From NCBI GenBank assembly GCA_037968755.1, contig JBBKWB010000024.1:1-64000 (forward strand): a DNA stretch of 64,000 nucleotides, written 5' to 3'. The notes beneath the pieces were generated by a model. It had not been told where the DNA came from. It saw only the letters and a list, made by a program, of their open reading frames with translations, and ran no database searches. The position numbers were made by a program, and so were the translations under genes. Shown piece by piece: positions 1 to 9,392 of this stretch (within the stretch, counting starts at the first letter, position 1; each line of letters starts with the position of its first letter). This DNA is from Woeseia sp037968755 (GTDB lineage Bacteria; Pseudomonadota; Gammaproteobacteria; Steroidobacterales; Woeseiaceae).

Positions 1-42
1 GTTTGACGGTTTGACGGTTTGACGGTTTGACCGTTTGACGGT
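1..42. repeat. 8-bp tandem repeat, about five copies
   Basis: The window opens with about five head-to-tail copies of the 8-mer GTTTGACG; the fourth copy carries one substitution (GTTTGACC). The array is cut by the window edge, so the true copy number is unknown. No gene or operator is visible inside it. Confidence 0.85.
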
Positions 43-328
43 GAAGCTTACGCGTAGAATGTCGCTTGCACATAGTCATCCGGATCGCCGAGATGGCGCA
101 ATATCGAATTGTTCAAGAAGACTGCGGATAGTTTCGAAAAAATAACCCGGCCGCAGCGAATCGACCGATAAGAGTAACCGTCCATTCAGAGTTCGCGAAT
201 CGATGCAGGTCCGTCAACTTCGAATCTCGAACGCTCACCCGAATTGACGTAGCGGTTCATAGCAGCGCAAATTATTGAGTCTAGTGTGAGCAGTTTCGCT
301 GTTGATAGGTACGCCAAATCTCGGGGGA
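43..328. other. Intergenic, possible decayed gene end
   Basis: No convincing gene. On the minus strand a 45-codon open frame from an ATG at 185 to a TAA at 48 continues, across one stop, an upstream open stretch reaching about 253. The residues look protein-like, ending in an Asp-rich stretch and FYA. This could be the tail of a decayed gene, but I cannot assign a family. Confidence 0.25.
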
Positions 329-1381
329 TTATCGCTCGGAGCAATAATACTCACTCACACCCAACCCTCTTCGCAAAATACGGTCCGAACCACTTTTGAT
401 TACGGCGTCGCAGTTAAACATGTTCGGTAGATACCTGTAGCTCGCCCGGCTCTGAGGCAAATCACCAAATCCACGACTAGCAAAGCCTTTCGGAGAGTAG
501 CTAACTAAATTCAGGCTGATACTCGAATCGGAATTAGCTGCTACTAAATTCCAAGTATCCGGAATACCGTCTCTGTCGAAAGTTATACTCGGCAAATCCA
601 AGTGCGTATACCACTCCATAGCTTTGCCACTTGCGTCCATGAGCATGCCGAAGGAGTAATACACAATCTTGCATGATTTATGATCTTCCGCGTAATACGA
701 AAGGAAGGTACTACCATCATCAAATCGGACTGGAGTGTACAAGTACATCCCCAATGAGTTCGTTTTACTGTGCCGACACTCAATGCGTGCGTGGTCATGA
801 AAGCAATGTCCAGATAAATCGTACTGCTTTTCATCCAAACGCACATTCGCCCGAAGCGGTCCAGAGGTCCACCACATTCCGAATACGATTCTTGTCAGAA
901 TAAAATCTGGGAGTAAAACGACCCATGGAATATTGAAAGAAAAGTCTACACTTAATCTACCATCTTCTGATCGGAACTCCACTTTCCTATTCGGCCAATT
1001 TTCAATCCGAAAAATTTCGCTTTCGTCCCCTCGCAACGCAATTCTGGCTGGGGCTGACGATGATTTCACTCGCTCTGAGGTGTACTTACCCGACGCGATC
1101 CAGGAAACAATTTCATCACTGGTTACGATTTCCAGATGTAACTGCAAAAAGTCCCTTTGATACCCCCCGCCATAATCTGACCTGTCAATTGTCCCGCATT
1201 GATACCCAACTCTTAGTCCTAAAATATCCGGATGATCGAACGTACAAAAAAACCAATCCCCGTCGGACATGCCGTCCCTGCCCGAGAGAGCGTAATTACT
1301 TTCAGGAAATGATTCTGGAGAAAACCTCTCGGCCACATGCCCAGTAAAACTGCTGGTCTTCGATTCCGGCAATGATTCCAC
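329..1381 (-). CDS. Uncharacterised AttH/CrtC-like (lipocalin-type fold) protein
   Basis: A 350-residue protein that I cannot name with certainty. A His-rich motif CFHDH at about 193-197 and a C-terminal GLGVSEY at about 341-347 recall the two-domain lipocalin-like AttH/carotenoid 1,2-hydratase group, where a HDH motif sits in the barrel. No signal peptide or membrane segment is evident. The start is GTG with an AGGGG ribosome site seven bases upstream. It is the last gene of a minus-strand run after the sodium symporter, 29 bases away, so it is probably co-transcribed and may bind or modify the transported compound. The fold is inferred; no substrate is suggested by the sequence. Confidence 0.55.
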   Translation of the reverse strand: MESLPESKTSSFTGHVAERFSPESFPESNYALSGRDGMSDGDWFFCTFDHPDILGLRVGYQCGTIDRSDYGGGYQRDFLQLHLEIVTSDEIVSWIASGKYTSERVKSSSAPARIALRGDESEIFRIENWPNRKVEFRSEDGRLSVDFSFNIPWVVLLPDFILTRIVFGMWWTSGPLRANVRLDEKQYDLSGHCFHDHARIECRHSKTNSLGMYLYTPVRFDDGSTFLSYYAEDHKSCKIVYYSFGMLMDASGKAMEWYTHLDLPSITFDRDGIPDTWNLVAANSDSSISLNLVSYSPKGFASRGFGDLPQSRASYRYLPNMFNCDAVIKSGSDRILRRGLGVSEYYCSER

Positions 1382-1410
1382 TATCAGCCCCTAACGAACA
1401 TTCTTTTGCA

Positions 1411-3192
1411 TTACGAAAGTACACCAGTGAAAAGGTATATGAGTGAAGAGATGCACAACACCCACAAGCCCCACCAGAACAGAACGTGGTTATACCATCG
1501 CGTTCCTAATCCATGGCCCAATTGCATCTTGTTCCAGTCGCATACGACCGAACTGTCAAGATTCTTCTGCGCCGGAGTAAGGAGGCTAATCACGACACAA
1601 AGAACCGCACAGAACGTCCACGTAATGAGTGCTTGGTTCCCGAACGAAAAGAGCCAACCAGGCGGCGACGGCAGGTACGCGAAAAGTGAATTCGCAAAAT
1701 GTTCATACCAACGTTGCGGGTGCAGAGCCGACGCCGCATATAAACCGGCGAATGCAACGTACGCCTTCATCAACACGCCTAGACTGAATCCGGCGAAAAC
1801 CGCAACTACGGCGCCTGTATTGTTGATGCGACGCCAAAGAAGTCCGAGGAGAAAGACGGCCGCAAATGGCGCTGCGAAGAAAGCGTATAGCGTTTGAATA
1901 TAGAGAAAGACTTGCCCTTTGAATCGATCAATCAGTACTCCTAGCACTATCGAGATAATCAGTACAACGATCGTCGTAATCACGCCGACCCTAACCTCCT
2001 CCCGATCGCTCGCATTTGGCCGGATCATGCGCTTGTAAACGTCAATCGTAAAGATTGTTGAAGTTGAATTGAGTACCGAATTGACTGTTGACTGAATTGC
2101 ACCAAAAAGCGCCGCCAAGACCAGCCCCATGATGCCAACCGGGACTAATTCCGTCACCAGCCTGATGTATCCCTGATCGGCCGCCTGTTTCGCCGCACCC
2201 CAATCCTGGTTAAGAAGTTCCGGGTACATTGCGAACAATATCAATCCAGGAAGCGTCGTTAACAGCGGCATGAAAAGCTTCAGGTAACCGGCAAAAACGA
2301 TCCCCATACGTGCGTTGTATGCATCTTTAGCCGCCAGGACCCGCTGAATAATGAATTGGTTCATCACGTTGTACCAGATACTGATACTCAGAAATCCGAA
2401 TACGGTGTACAACCATGGGGACAACGCATGATTTGCCGGCTGAATTATTGACAGCCGGTCGTAGCTCTGGCTTCCGGGAACAATTTCCGGCATTGACGTT
2501 TCTACTGCTGCTTTCCATTCCCCGAACGTAGCGCGATTCTTTTCAATAACTACCTGCAAACCATCAATCAATGACCCGTCGGGACCCGATACATGCTGCA
2601 GACCGAAATAGGTAACGCACAGCCCCCCCATTAGCAGCACGGCGAGCGTGAATAGATCTGTCCAGACTACCGCCCGCAATCCCCCATAGACAGCCCATAC
2701 ACCAGCAACAATAGCTATGAATACAATGGAGACCTCAAGGTTCCAGCCAAATAGACCTCTTAAGGCCAGGCCACCGGCGTAAAGTACAGCAGACAGAAAA
2801 GCGACGATGTTGGCGATAATTGTAACGATAGCGAATGTTTGACGTAAAACATTTCCAAATCGACGCTCCAGAAATTCGGGAATGGTAAAAGCTCTTGATG
2901 CGAGCAGGAAAGGGATAAAAAGCCAGATTAGAACGCTGAAAGCCTGAACATTACCCCAATCGCTCATTGCGACTATCGCACCGAAAAGAAATGCGGCTCC
3001 TACCTGGCCGATAAAGTGTTCGCCTGAAATGTTCGACGCCACGTACGAACCGCCCACTGCATACCAAGGCAACGTGCGGCCAGCCAAAAAATAGTCTTCA
3101 GTACTTGCCCGTTGGTTACGTCCGGAAACATACCCGATAACACTAAGAACGACGAAGTATCCTCCGAAGATGAAATAGTCAAATCCAGTCAT
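1411..3192 (-). CDS. Sodium/solute symporter, SSS family
   Basis: A 593-residue inner-membrane protein with about 14 hydrophobic segments. The N-terminus is typical of the family: a first helix, then a DYFLAGR motif near residue 33 and a Gly/Ser-rich second helix around SNISGEHFIG. These features fit SGLT-like sodium-coupled transporters of sugars, sugar acids or similar small organics. The start ATG follows an AGAGG ribosome site. A LacI-type operator lies about 145 bases upstream, so the gene is probably induced with the rest of the locus. The mutarotase gene upstream and its place in a sugar-acid locus favour a carbohydrate-derived substrate, but specificity cannot be read from the sequence. 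Confidence 0.9.
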   Translation of the reverse strand: MTGFDYFIFGGYFVVLSVIGYVSGRNQRASTEDYFLAGRTLPWYAVGGSYVASNISGEHFIGQVGAAFLFGAIVAMSDWGNVQAFSVLIWLFIPFLLASRAFTIPEFLERRFGNVLRQTFAIVTIIANIVAFLSAVLYAGGLALRGLFGWNLEVSIVFIAIVAGVWAVYGGLRAVVWTDLFTLAVLLMGGLCVTYFGLQHVSGPDGSLIDGLQVVIEKNRATFGEWKAAVETSMPEIVPGSQSYDRLSIIQPANHALSPWLYTVFGFLSISIWYNVMNQFIIQRVLAAKDAYNARMGIVFAGYLKLFMPLLTTLPGLILFAMYPELLNQDWGAAKQAADQGYIRLVTELVPVGIMGLVLAALFGAIQSTVNSVLNSTSTIFTIDVYKRMIRPNASDREEVRVGVITTIVVLIISIVLGVLIDRFKGQVFLYIQTLYAFFAAPFAAVFLLGLLWRRINNTGAVVAVFAGFSLGVLMKAYVAFAGLYAASALHPQRWYEHFANSLFAYLPSPPGWLFSFGNQALITWTFCAVLCVVISLLTPAQKNLDSSVVCDWNKMQLGHGLGTRWYNHVLFWWGLWVLCISSLIYLFTGVLS

Positions 3193-3335
3193 TTCGCCCG
3201 TGCCTCTTTCACTAATTCACCTACCTCGTGGTCCAAGCTATGACTTCCTGGAACTGGACCCCCGAGTAGTCCGCACCAAGCGCTATTCGATTGCCGCACT
3301 TAGCGCTGTAAAGTAAACAATTGCATAGAGCAAAA

Positions 3336-3347
3336 TTTAACGTTAAA
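3336..3347. promoter_or_regulatory. LacI-type operator 1 (symporter promoter)
   Basis: TTTAACGTTAAA, a perfect 12-bp palindrome with the central CG typical of LacI-family operators. It lies in the gap upstream of the sodium symporter, about 145 bases from its start. One of nine matching sites in the window. Confidence 0.75.
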
Positions 3348-3403
3348 GCTTCTAACTGTCAATTCGATGCGATTTGATAATTCTGCCTGATTCATGGCCA
3401 CGC

Positions 3404-4309
3404 CTATTGTGACCTGTTGGACAGGACGAGAAACTTCCAGGTGGCCGCAATGGACTCACCGGACTCCAGAAAAATCACACCCGAATCCACGCCTACAGAC
3501 TCCGACATATTGAATCCATCAATCATATGGCTGACAGCCTCATAGCAAAAAAAATCTTGCTTGTCTGGGCGCCAGAAAATCGCATGTTTCATCGGCGGAT
3601 CTGAAATACAGTGGAGAGACAACCCAACAGAAGGCCAGAAAATCAAAGCGTCAGTCGAATCACCCGTATAAGCGGCCGTTTCCGGCATCTCGCAGACGCG
3701 AGCGGATTTTCGCATCGCGGGATTACGCACGTTAGACACACACTTTATCGGCATCAACTCTTTGTCCAATATCCATTCTTTTTCCAGAGAACATCGAATC
3801 TGAGCCTCGCAAGGCCTTGCAAAATATGGGTGAATCCCCATTCCGAACGGAGCTCGATGTGATTCCCTGTTTGTAACTTTCATACGAATTTCCAGACTGC
3901 TTTCGCAAACCTTAATTTCTCGGGTAGCGGAATAATTGACGGGTTGATCCGAGTCTGGATCGAAGGACATAGCTACTCGAGATTCGTCAAAATCATCCAC
4001 GCACCATTTTCCTGTCCAGGCGTTTCCGTGTGACGAGTGAGGCTCTGAGGGACAATTCAATTCGTACTGCATTGTTCGGGTTCCGATCATAAATCGCCCA
4101 TTACGCAGCCGATTCGAATACGGAAGCAAGGGAAAGCACGACGCGCCCAATGGCGACCGCTGAGCCACCAGCGAATCGTCGCATCGCCTAAACAGAGGAA
4201 CCGCCCGACCCCCATCCAGATAGTCGAAACGTGTCAGCGACCCGCCACATTCCGGCGCCACTTCGACCAAGATTTGACCGTTCTTTAACTTGATCCGCCG
4301 GTCATGCAT
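3404..4309 (-). CDS. Aldose 1-epimerase family protein (GalM-like)
   Basis: A 301-residue cytoplasmic protein of the galactose mutarotase fold, which interconverts alpha and beta anomers of aldoses. Visible hallmarks are the substrate-binding Asn-Arg pair in YSNRLRNG (about 65-71), the first catalytic-site His at about 94 (SSHG), and the second His at about 160 in GIHPYF. A C-terminal Glu near 285 is a candidate catalytic base. The length is normal for the shorter bacterial branch. It follows the SDR gene by 49 bases on the same strand, so ceramidase-like hydrolase, SDR and epimerase form one run. A mutarotase beside a dehydrogenase fits direct oxidation of a free sugar to its lactone. Confidence 0.88.
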   Translation of the reverse strand: MHDRRIKLKNGQILVEVAPECGGSLTRFDYLDGGRAVPLFRRCDDSLVAQRSPLGASCFPLLPYSNRLRNGRFMIGTRTMQYELNCPSEPHSSHGNAWTGKWCVDDFDESRVAMSFDPDSDQPVNYSATREIKVCESSLEIRMKVTNRESHRAPFGMGIHPYFARPCEAQIRCSLEKEWILDKELMPIKCVSNVRNPAMRKSARVCEMPETAAYTGDSTDALIFWPSVGLSLHCISDPPMKHAIFWRPDKQDFFCYEAVSHMIDGFNMSESVGVDSGVIFLESGESIAATWKFLVLSNRSQ

Positions 4310-4358
4310 GCTTGACGTAAGTCGGGTTCTGTTTCTGCTTGTTCATCCCCATCGAAAC

Positions 4359-5132
4359 TCAGTCAATCTGAGTCGCGGTCACAGCGCCGTCGATGGTCAG
4401 AGATGTTCCGCTAATGAAACTTGCCTCGTCGGACGCGAGAAATATCGCAGCATTCGCAATGTCCTCCGGCGTTCCCATGCGGCCCATCGGTTGTAGCTCG
4501 ATCACGGCTCGCCGGGCAGCTTCAGGATCCTCGGCTTCGGCGAACACTTTCTCCATAATTGGAGTAGCGATGTATCCGGGACAAATCGCATTCACCCTGA
4601 TCCCGACTCCCGCGCCATCTTTAGCCAAACAGCGTGTCAACATGAGAATTGCCGCCTTCGACGCACAGTATGCCGGAGCACCTATTCCGCCAACCTGCCC
4701 CATGATCGACGACATGTTGATAATCACGCCGCCGTTTCTTGATCTGAAGTGATCCCAAAATTGTCGTATCAGTAGATACACGCTTCGCAGGTTGGTGTCG
4801 AACACCTTATCCCAGTCCTCGGTGCTCAGACCATCTATTGTTTTGGCCATGTTGATTCCGGCATTGTTCACCAATACATGAACCGTCCTGAACTCGGAAA
4901 GTATCTTGCTGCAACAGGATATGACCTCAGCTTCGTTCGACACATCGACCGAATACGGCAACAGACGCCCGCTAATACCTTCCTGGTCTTGAAACGCCTG
5001 GGACAACGCATCGACGTCGATATCCAATCCACATACCGTCGCCCCGTTCTCCGCAAATTGCCTCGCGATAGCCAAACCGATACCACTTGCGGCACCGGTA
5101 ACAACTACGACTTTCTTAGTAAATCGCATCAT
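4359..5132 (-). CDS. SDR family NAD(P)-dependent oxidoreductase
   Basis: A 257-residue classical short-chain dehydrogenase. The nucleotide-binding GAASGIG motif is at 13-19, NNAG at about 89-92, and the catalytic Ser (141/142), Tyr155 and Lys159 are intact. An Asp in LDID after the second strand suggests NAD preference. The ATG overlaps the stop of the upstream ceramidase-like gene by four bases, so the two are translationally coupled. Placed beside a mutarotase, it is a plausible aldose or hydroxy-acid dehydrogenase. It is only a distant relative of the other SDR in the window (28193-28945). Substrate not determinable from sequence. Confidence 0.9.
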   Translation of the reverse strand: MMRFTKKVVVVTGAASGIGLAIARQFAENGATVCGLDIDVDALSQAFQDQEGISGRLLPYSVDVSNEAEVISCCSKILSEFRTVHVLVNNAGINMAKTIDGLSTEDWDKVFDTNLRSVYLLIRQFWDHFRSRNGGVIINMSSIMGQVGGIGAPAYCASKAAILMLTRCLAKDGAGVGIRVNAICPGYIATPIMEKVFAEAEDPEAARRAVIELQPMGRMGTPEDIANAAIFLASDEASFISGTSLTIDGAVTATQID

Positions 5133-6520
5133 CGCCTCGCGCTTAGCCTACCAATCACTTGCTGTGTGCCTTCCAGTACTTTCTCCATACATCCGGCCTT
5201 GAATAATGCCACTCTAACCTGATACAGGTCCGGTACATCATAGGATGCCCTCGGAGGCAGGTAGCTGAAGTAGCCGTTGGCGATGTTTAGCACTGCAACT
5301 GCCAAATCAGGAAATGCTTCTCTAAGAGATTGTTGAAATTCGCTGTAGGCTTCTGCTGGCAGCGCGACGACCACCAAGTCGCCGATCCGCCATATGGGAA
5401 TGCTGATCTCACGGCGATCGCCGTCGCCCATCTCATCCCGGAGCTGCCGGCGCCGCTGCAGACGCTCAAGCATATAGCTATCGCTGGTTTGCCGAATATC
5501 GTTGTCCAGCGCCTCCAGCGTGGGCAAGTTGTGGAATGCCAGTTCCACTTTGGCGAATTCGGTCGCTATTTTTGTACTTGCCGGCTTGGACCGCAGCGCC
5601 CATAGGCCCAGTGGTGCACCGGACTGCTGGATGCGATCAAAGGCCAAGGTCGACTGACCCGGCAGAAACGATGCCAGCGTCTCCAGGATTGCATAGCCGA
5701 TTTCCAATCCATTCTGGTCGGCGACGGCAGGGTCTGATGCGTAACTGAGTCGCGGAGTAAGCTCTCCTGAGGCACCGTGCAAAAAAATGCAAATGCCACC
5801 CGCTAATTCAGCCTCCACAATCTCTCTCATCCTGCCAACATAGTCGGGTGAGATCTCGGTATTTCCACCTCCCAGTGAAACGGGGTGGCAAGCGTAATTT
5901 ACGAGCACCGCACGAACATTATTATCATCATCCGTGACGCGCCCGACCAACAAAGTATCATCAGCCTTGCCCTTCAGGTTGAGTCCGACAACAGTGGTCA
6001 CCGCCCCTGCCTCCTTCACTGGCTGATCTCGATTGTGGGCAAGCTTGCAGGTTCCGTAGGCCCAGGTCACAACACTTTTTCTGGCGCTGGTCTGTGCCTC
6101 TTCTATTGCACTTGCAGCACCCGCCACAATCTTGTCGCGCCAGGGTTGAATCAGATCCCCGCCGGGCTTCCCGGCATTCTGAAGGTCGCTGCGCGGTGCA
6201 CTATGAGTATGCGATAGATGCAGTATCAGCTGGTGTTCCGCCAAACCCGATTTTTCCAGTATCTGCGAACGGATCTCTGACTCTTCCCGGTTCCCCCAAA
6301 AAGACAGATCGAGACAGAGCATGAATAGCGATAGGTCTGCGTCCAAGCCGCGAAACATGACACAGCTTGCGTACAGCGGTTTGTGCACAGCAGTCGCAAC
6401 ATCGTGAGTTGAACTACCCCAACTTCGCGCATAAATGCCCGCCGGCGGCGTGATGTTCGCTCGACCAATACCGACGTACCCGGAAAACTCAGGATGAGAA
6501 ATAGAATCGTTCTGGATCAC
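5129..6520 (-). CDS. Neutral/alkaline ceramidase-like amidase, copy 1
   Basis: A 463-residue protein matching the N-terminal catalytic domain of neutral ceramidases, which hydrolyse an N-acyl amide with a zinc centre. The start motif GYVGIGRANITPP, the zinc-type HLSHTHSAP at about 102-109 and NYACHPVSLGG near 208-218 are present. It lacks the C-terminal Ig-like domain and any signal peptide, so it probably acts in the cytoplasm on a small amide rather than on ceramide. Two GTG codons stand in tandem; the second (at 6520) is chosen because AGGAG is six bases upstream and the near-identical copy at 28995-30386 starts there. Protein identity to that copy is roughly 90 percent by eye. Confidence 0.85.
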   Translation of the reverse strand: MIQNDSISHPEFSGYVGIGRANITPPAGIYARSWGSSTHDVATAVHKPLYASCVMFRGLDADLSLFMLCLDLSFWGNREESEIRSQILEKSGLAEHQLILHLSHTHSAPRSDLQNAGKPGGDLIQPWRDKIVAGAASAIEEAQTSARKSVVTWAYGTCKLAHNRDQPVKEAGAVTTVVGLNLKGKADDTLLVGRVTDDDNNVRAVLVNYACHPVSLGGGNTEISPDYVGRMREIVEAELAGGICIFLHGASGELTPRLSYASDPAVADQNGLEIGYAILETLASFLPGQSTLAFDRIQQSGAPLGLWALRSKPASTKIATEFAKVELAFHNLPTLEALDNDIRQTSDSYMLERLQRRRQLRDEMGDGDRREISIPIWRIGDLVVVALPAEAYSEFQQSLREAFPDLAVAVLNIANGYFSYLPPRASYDVPDLYQVRVALFKAGCMEKVLEGTQQVIGRLSARR

Positions 6521-6711
6521 CACGAACTCCTGTTAACGCTGCAATAATGCAACAGATCACTTACATGATTCTCGCTGACTGTCAGTTCCTGACTGAACCG
6601 CCTTTATAGACTCTTCGCTGCAATACTTTCTGCAAAAAGCGGGCGCATTGCGACTTCTTCTTTGTTGATCTCGACTGCGGACCCGTAGTTTTACATTCTT
6701 CTACGGTCAGG

Positions 6712-6767
6712 AAAATGAAAACGGCCGCGGCATCGTCGAGTAACAACACTCGAAATGCTCACGGCCG
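6712..6767 (-). terminator. Rho-independent terminator after TonB receptor
   Basis: Two 20-base arms (6722-6741 and 6748-6767) form an imperfect GC-rich stem with a six-base loop. On the minus strand the stem is followed by a T-rich run (TTTTCATTTT). It lies directly downstream of the TonB-dependent receptor stop codon. Confidence 0.75.
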
Positions 6768-6796
6768 ATTGTATTACGGTCCTTCCCGGCTAGTCG

Positions 6797-9199
6797 TTAG
6801 AAGTGCCTTGTTACACGCACCCCAGCTGTACGAGGACGCCCGATATTGACGACTCGCTGGGTATCTGAGCCGTCCCCGTATATTCCAGGACCACGAGGCC
6901 ACAGCGTAACGCCCAGTTGAGGCGTCTCATCACTGACGTTGTCAACAAACGCAACGATATCCCAGTCTTGATAAGTAGCGCCGACCCGAATATTCAGCAG
7001 GCTATACGACGGCAAGCTAAACGCATCGCTCGGACCAGCTGCAATATCACTGAAGCTGCGATCATCCATATACACATAGTCAAGACGCACATAGGCATCA
7101 GTGCTCGTAATCGCCGTGAAATCGTACTGCAGTCCTAGAGCGACGGAATAGTCCGGTATGCTTTTTAACGGATCGCCCGGCTGGGCTCCAGGCACACCAG
7201 GACTTGACTCTGTCAATTCGGCATTATTGAACTCTGCAACCAATCCAACTTGAATGTTGTCGGTCAACAGGGCCTTCAGGTCTAATTCGACGCCTCTGAC
7301 TTCCGCCGCTCCGACATTCGCTACGATAGATGCACCGCAGGTCGGATCAAACGCCGTAAGTGCCGTTGCGACCTGAAGGTCTTGCCAGTCAACTTGAAAT
7401 GCGCTCACATTCAGTTGAACTCTGTTGTCGGAGAACTGACTTCTGGCGCCGACTTCATAATTCCAGACAGAGTCTGATTCAAATCGACCGGCTTCAGTTA
7501 TTCCTAATATGTCCAGTGCATTTTGGCAACCCGGTGTATTGAGATTACCCGTCGGATTGGCACCGCCGATTCGAAATCCTTCGGCTGCACTGGCATAGAG
7601 CATAACGTCATCAGTTGCAGTCCAGGTCAATGCAACGCGAGGAGTGGTCTGGTCTTCTCCAAAGGCCTGAGAAGAATCCGTAAATCCGTCAGGTGTACTG
7701 GCTCCTGCGAACACGTTACCGAAATCAAGACGTCTCGAGCTCAGGTCCTGATTCGAAGTCCTCGCCCCAACGCTGAGTACGATCGCATCGGTCAGCGAAA
7801 GGCTCAAATCTGCAAAAAATGAATTATTCGTATACTCGGACGTATATTCCCCTGCCCAGACCAGACGACTGCCACTTGGCGGAAGTAACCCGTCCGCACC
7901 ACCATTCGCAATCCAGCTTGCGCTAACCGGAACTGAGCCGGTGGCCAATCGATCTTCTTTTTGGTAGAAATAACCAACCGTCCAATTGAGTCCCGCCAAC
8001 ACATCAGCGTTCCCTTGCAGCCGGAACTCCTGGCTAAAGACATCGATGTCGCCGATAAAGTTAACGGTCGCGGTGCCCGGCACAGGCACCGTTCCATCGC
8101 CTCCCAAGGTACCGTACACAATCGCCGAAAAATCGGTCGCGTTAGTGTATTTGCGATTCAGAGTGCCAGTTACTGAATGAAGTTCGGCAAAGCCCAGGTC
8201 GTAACGTGCCTCGAGTTGACCAATGAAATAGTCAGTTGAAGATGGCTGCAAAACGTACAATTCAGTAGTTCGCTCGTTTAGACTACTTGACAGAGCCGGC
8301 TCGAAATTGCCTGACGAGCGCTCGTCCTTTGATTGAAAAAGGACTGACAGTGTCGTCTCTAGCTTGTCATTAGGAGTGAACTTTGCAGCAACCATGCCAC
8401 CGATCGTTTCTACCTCATTGATGTTTTCTATGAAATTTCTTGACGGTTCATCAATATTGAACACGTCCGTGTCATTTGGATCAAAAATGTCGAAGTCGGC
8501 TATGCCGCCTCGCTCTTCGTCGGGATGACCTACTACCATTCGTGCGTCAATGTAGCCGGAGTCCACAAAACTGTATCCAGACATTCTTACAGCCAGAACG
8601 TCCTCGATGAACGGAATATTCACTACGCCACTGAATTCGGTATTGGCTGCGCCGTCATTTGTGTAGCCCAACCCGCCGGTAACACTTGCAGAAAAGCCTG
8701 ACGCGTCGGGAACATTTGGCACGACTTTTACCGTACCACCCATGGAAGATGCGCCATACAGAGTGCCCTGCGGGCCCTTCAATACCTCAACTCTGCTTAC
8801 ATCAGCAAGCCGCGGATCGAATGAATATGCCGGCATTTGACCGAATACGAAGGCAGTCGTTGCTGTGGCGATACTTGTTTCAAAATCAAATAGTCGGGAA
8901 TTTGCGATGCCGCGTATCGTAATGTCCGGTCCTGACCGTTCACCAACAAGCGGCGTACCGTTATAGATCATGCCTGCCACAAAATCCGAATAGCCTCTCA
9001 TGTCGTCAACGCCACGATCACGCAGGTACTCGTTTGACAAGGCAGAGATGCTACTTGGGACATCTTGAATATTTTGCTCACGTCGTTGGGCCGTTACTAC
9101 TATCTCTTCCAAAGATGCGGATGACTCCGCTGCGAAGGAAGCTTGCCCTACAACCAAAAAGCAATGCGCCAAAAAGAGGACTGTTAACCGCTTGATCAC
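6797..9199 (-). CDS. TonB-dependent outer-membrane receptor
   Basis: About 800 residues. A Sec signal peptide (hydrophobic core LTVLFLAHCFLVVG) precedes a TonB box region with EEIVVTAQRRE, a plug domain with VLKGPQGTLYG, and a long beta-barrel ending in aromatic Phe (TRHF), the usual outer-membrane signature. The start is set at GTG 9199 because GGGAG lies six bases upstream; an ATG seven codons earlier has no good ribosome site. It imports an unknown substrate across the outer membrane using energy from TonB-ExbBD. It resembles the receptor at 22829-25216. An operator lies about 170 bases upstream and a terminator follows. A fragment of a closely related gene survives at 30412-30527. Confidence 0.93.
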   Translation of the reverse strand: MIKRLTVLFLAHCFLVVGQASFAAESSASLEEIVVTAQRREQNIQDVPSSISALSNEYLRDRGVDDMRGYSDFVAGMIYNGTPLVGERSGPDITIRGIANSRLFDFETSIATATTAFVFGQMPAYSFDPRLADVSRVEVLKGPQGTLYGASSMGGTVKVVPNVPDASGFSASVTGGLGYTNDGAANTEFSGVVNIPFIEDVLAVRMSGYSFVDSGYIDARMVVGHPDEERGGIADFDIFDPNDTDVFNIDEPSRNFIENINEVETIGGMVAAKFTPNDKLETTLSVLFQSKDERSSGNFEPALSSSLNERTTELYVLQPSSTDYFIGQLEARYDLGFAELHSVTGTLNRKYTNATDFSAIVYGTLGGDGTVPVPGTATVNFIGDIDVFSQEFRLQGNADVLAGLNWTVGYFYQKEDRLATGSVPVSASWIANGGADGLLPPSGSRLVWAGEYTSEYTNNSFFADLSLSLTDAIVLSVGARTSNQDLSSRRLDFGNVFAGASTPDGFTDSSQAFGEDQTTPRVALTWTATDDVMLYASAAEGFRIGGANPTGNLNTPGCQNALDILGITEAGRFESDSVWNYEVGARSQFSDNRVQLNVSAFQVDWQDLQVATALTAFDPTCGASIVANVGAAEVRGVELDLKALLTDNIQVGLVAEFNNAELTESSPGVPGAQPGDPLKSIPDYSVALGLQYDFTAITSTDAYVRLDYVYMDDRSFSDIAAGPSDAFSLPSYSLLNIRVGATYQDWDIVAFVDNVSDETPQLGVTLWPRGPGIYGDGSDTQRVVNIGRPRTAGVRVTRHF

Positions 9200-9368
9200 T
9201 GTTTTCTCCCAAACATGCATCTCAAATTTTTCCAGGCTCTAGCCGATAAGCCTCAAGCCACCGATATTAATTAACATTATATAATTCCGTCAGCCAAATT
9301 CGCTTTTTACCTTTTAAATACAAGGAATTAAGGCCCACAGAAAAACAATTCACTTATCCTGTAAGACA

Positions 9369-9380
9369 TTTAACGTTACA
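9369..9380. promoter_or_regulatory. LacI-type operator 2 (TonB receptor promoter)
   Basis: TTTAACGTTACA, matching the consensus palindrome, between the SMP-30 gene stop and the TonB receptor start, about 170 bases upstream of the latter. Confidence 0.75.
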
Positions 9381-9392
9381 TTTTTTTTGATG

